Of a stretch of DNA of 7,197 nt, positions 6,715 to 7,197 are shown piece after piece. The notes under the pieces were generated by a model. That model had not been told where the DNA came from, did not search any database, and saw only the letters and a program-made list of their open reading frames with translations. The DNA is from Pseudomonadota bacterium (GTDB lineage Bacteria; Pseudomonadota; Alphaproteobacteria; Rhizobiales; Beijerinckiaceae). The position numbers and the translations under genes are program-made. Every line of letters starts with the position of its first letter. The stretch's first letter is position 1. The stretch spans positions 1 to 7,197 of the forward strand of contig JAEXUU010000248.1 in assembly GCA_023452965.1 (NCBI GenBank), in the 5' to 3' direction.

Positions 6715-7197
6715 TCAGCTCCCCCGGATCAGCTTGAAAGCGATCGCCCACATGGTGGCCGCGACGATGCCGTCGAGAATTCGCCAGGCCGCCGGATTGG
6801 CGAAGAGCGGGCGCAACCAGCGGGCGCCATAGCCGAGCCCGAAGAAGAACAGGAAGGAAGCGGTCATCGCGCCGGCGGCGAAGATCAGCTCCTGACCGGG
6901 AAACTGGCTGGCGATGCTGCCGATCAGCAGGACCGTGTCGAGATAGACATGCGGGTTGAGCCAGGTCAGGGCGGCACAGGTCGCGAGGCTCGCCGACAGG
7001 CTGGCGCCGCCGGCGGTGCCGACCGCCAGGGCCTCGGAAGAGCGGAGCGCCGAAAGCAGGCTGCGGGCGCCGTACCAGACCAGGAAGGCGGCGCCGCCAT
7101 AGCGTAGCGCCGGTTCGAGCAGAGGCAGCACCGCCGTCGCCTGCCGGAGGCCGATGACCCCGGCCAGGATCAACACCGCATCGGAGAGGGCGCAGGT
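6715..7197 (-). CDS. LysE-family amino-acid exporter, ArgO-like, N-terminus cut by the window edge
   Basis: The frame is open to the right edge, so 160 residues are visible of the usual 200-210; about 40 N-terminal residues are missing. LysE/ArgO proteins are inner-membrane exporters of basic amino acids such as arginine and lysine. The visible part begins T-C-A-L-S-D, the conserved C-x-x-S-D of the second membrane segment. It then shows F-L-V-W-Y-G at about 38-43, the hallmark T-W-L-N-P-H-V-Y-L-D-T at about 78-88, A-S-F-L-F-F-F-G-L-G near 112-121, and a closing segment with M-W-A-I-A-F-K-L. All of these line up with E. coli ArgO as I remember it. A GTG at 7176 is internal to the conserved core and is not the real start. 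The gene is convergent with the AsmA-family gene, 97 bases from its stop. LysE genes are often next to a LysR-type regulator (ArgP/LysG), which would lie beyond the right edge if present. Exact substrate is unproven. Confidence 0.92.
   Translation of the reverse strand, partial: TCALSDAVLILAGVIGLRQATAVLPLLEPALRYGGAAFLVWYGARSLLSALRSSEALAVGTAGGASLSASLATCAALTWLNPHVYLDTVLLIGSIASQFPGQELIFAAGAMTASFLFFFGLGYGARWLRPLFANPAAWRILDGIVAATMWAIAFKLIRGS

Noticed and set aside
6521..6751. Minus-strand open frame of 76 codons across the AsmA-family gene end and the exporter end
   Set aside because: It overlaps the ends of two real genes, and its translation matches no family I know.
1..7197. Possible mobile element, CRISPR array, tRNA or defence island
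   Set aside because: I saw no direct-repeat arrays outside the coding repeat, no transposase or integrase motifs, no tRNA-like cloverleaf and no change in base composition that would mark an insertion.

Overview
The window is GC-rich chromosomal DNA. It looks like an alphaproteobacterium of the Hyphomicrobiales (rhizobial, Bosea- or Beijerinckiaceae-like). This placement is an inference from codon use, the style of the AsmA-family protein and the gene families present; no 16S or other marker lies in the window. Both ends cut through a gene.

Layout, left to right. (1) Positions 1-549, minus strand: a MarC-family inner-membrane protein with its start present and its C-terminus lost at the left edge. 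(2) 639-1199, minus strand: a small hotdog-fold acyl-CoA thioesterase of the carnitine-catabolism type, upstream of the MarC gene on the same strand with 89 bases between them, so the two may be co-transcribed. (3) 1200-1375: a short divergent intergenic region. (4) 1376-2821, plus strand: an FAD-linked 2-hydroxyacid dehydrogenase very like mitochondrial and bacterial D-lactate dehydrogenase (cytochrome). (5) 2925-6617, plus strand: a 1230-residue AsmA-family envelope protein that ends in a long charged helix built on an 18-residue repeat, followed by a proline-rich tail. (6) 6715-7197, minus strand: an ArgO-like LysE-family amino-acid exporter, converging on the AsmA-family gene and cut at its N-terminal end by the right edge.

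The genes look like ordinary housekeeping and envelope functions: 2-hydroxyacid oxidation into the respiratory chain, CoA-thioester hydrolysis, lipid traffic or outer-membrane homeostasis, and amino-acid export. I see no tRNA, rRNA, CRISPR array, insertion sequence, phage gene or toxin-antitoxin pair, and no clear evidence of an undescribed system. The most distinctive item is the C-terminal helical repeat of the AsmA-family protein, whose 18-residue period equals five turns of alpha helix and which is rich in E-R/K pairs, as expected of a stable single alpha helix reaching through the periplasm. Several very long antisense open frames (up to 1274 codons) are shadows produced by codon bias.
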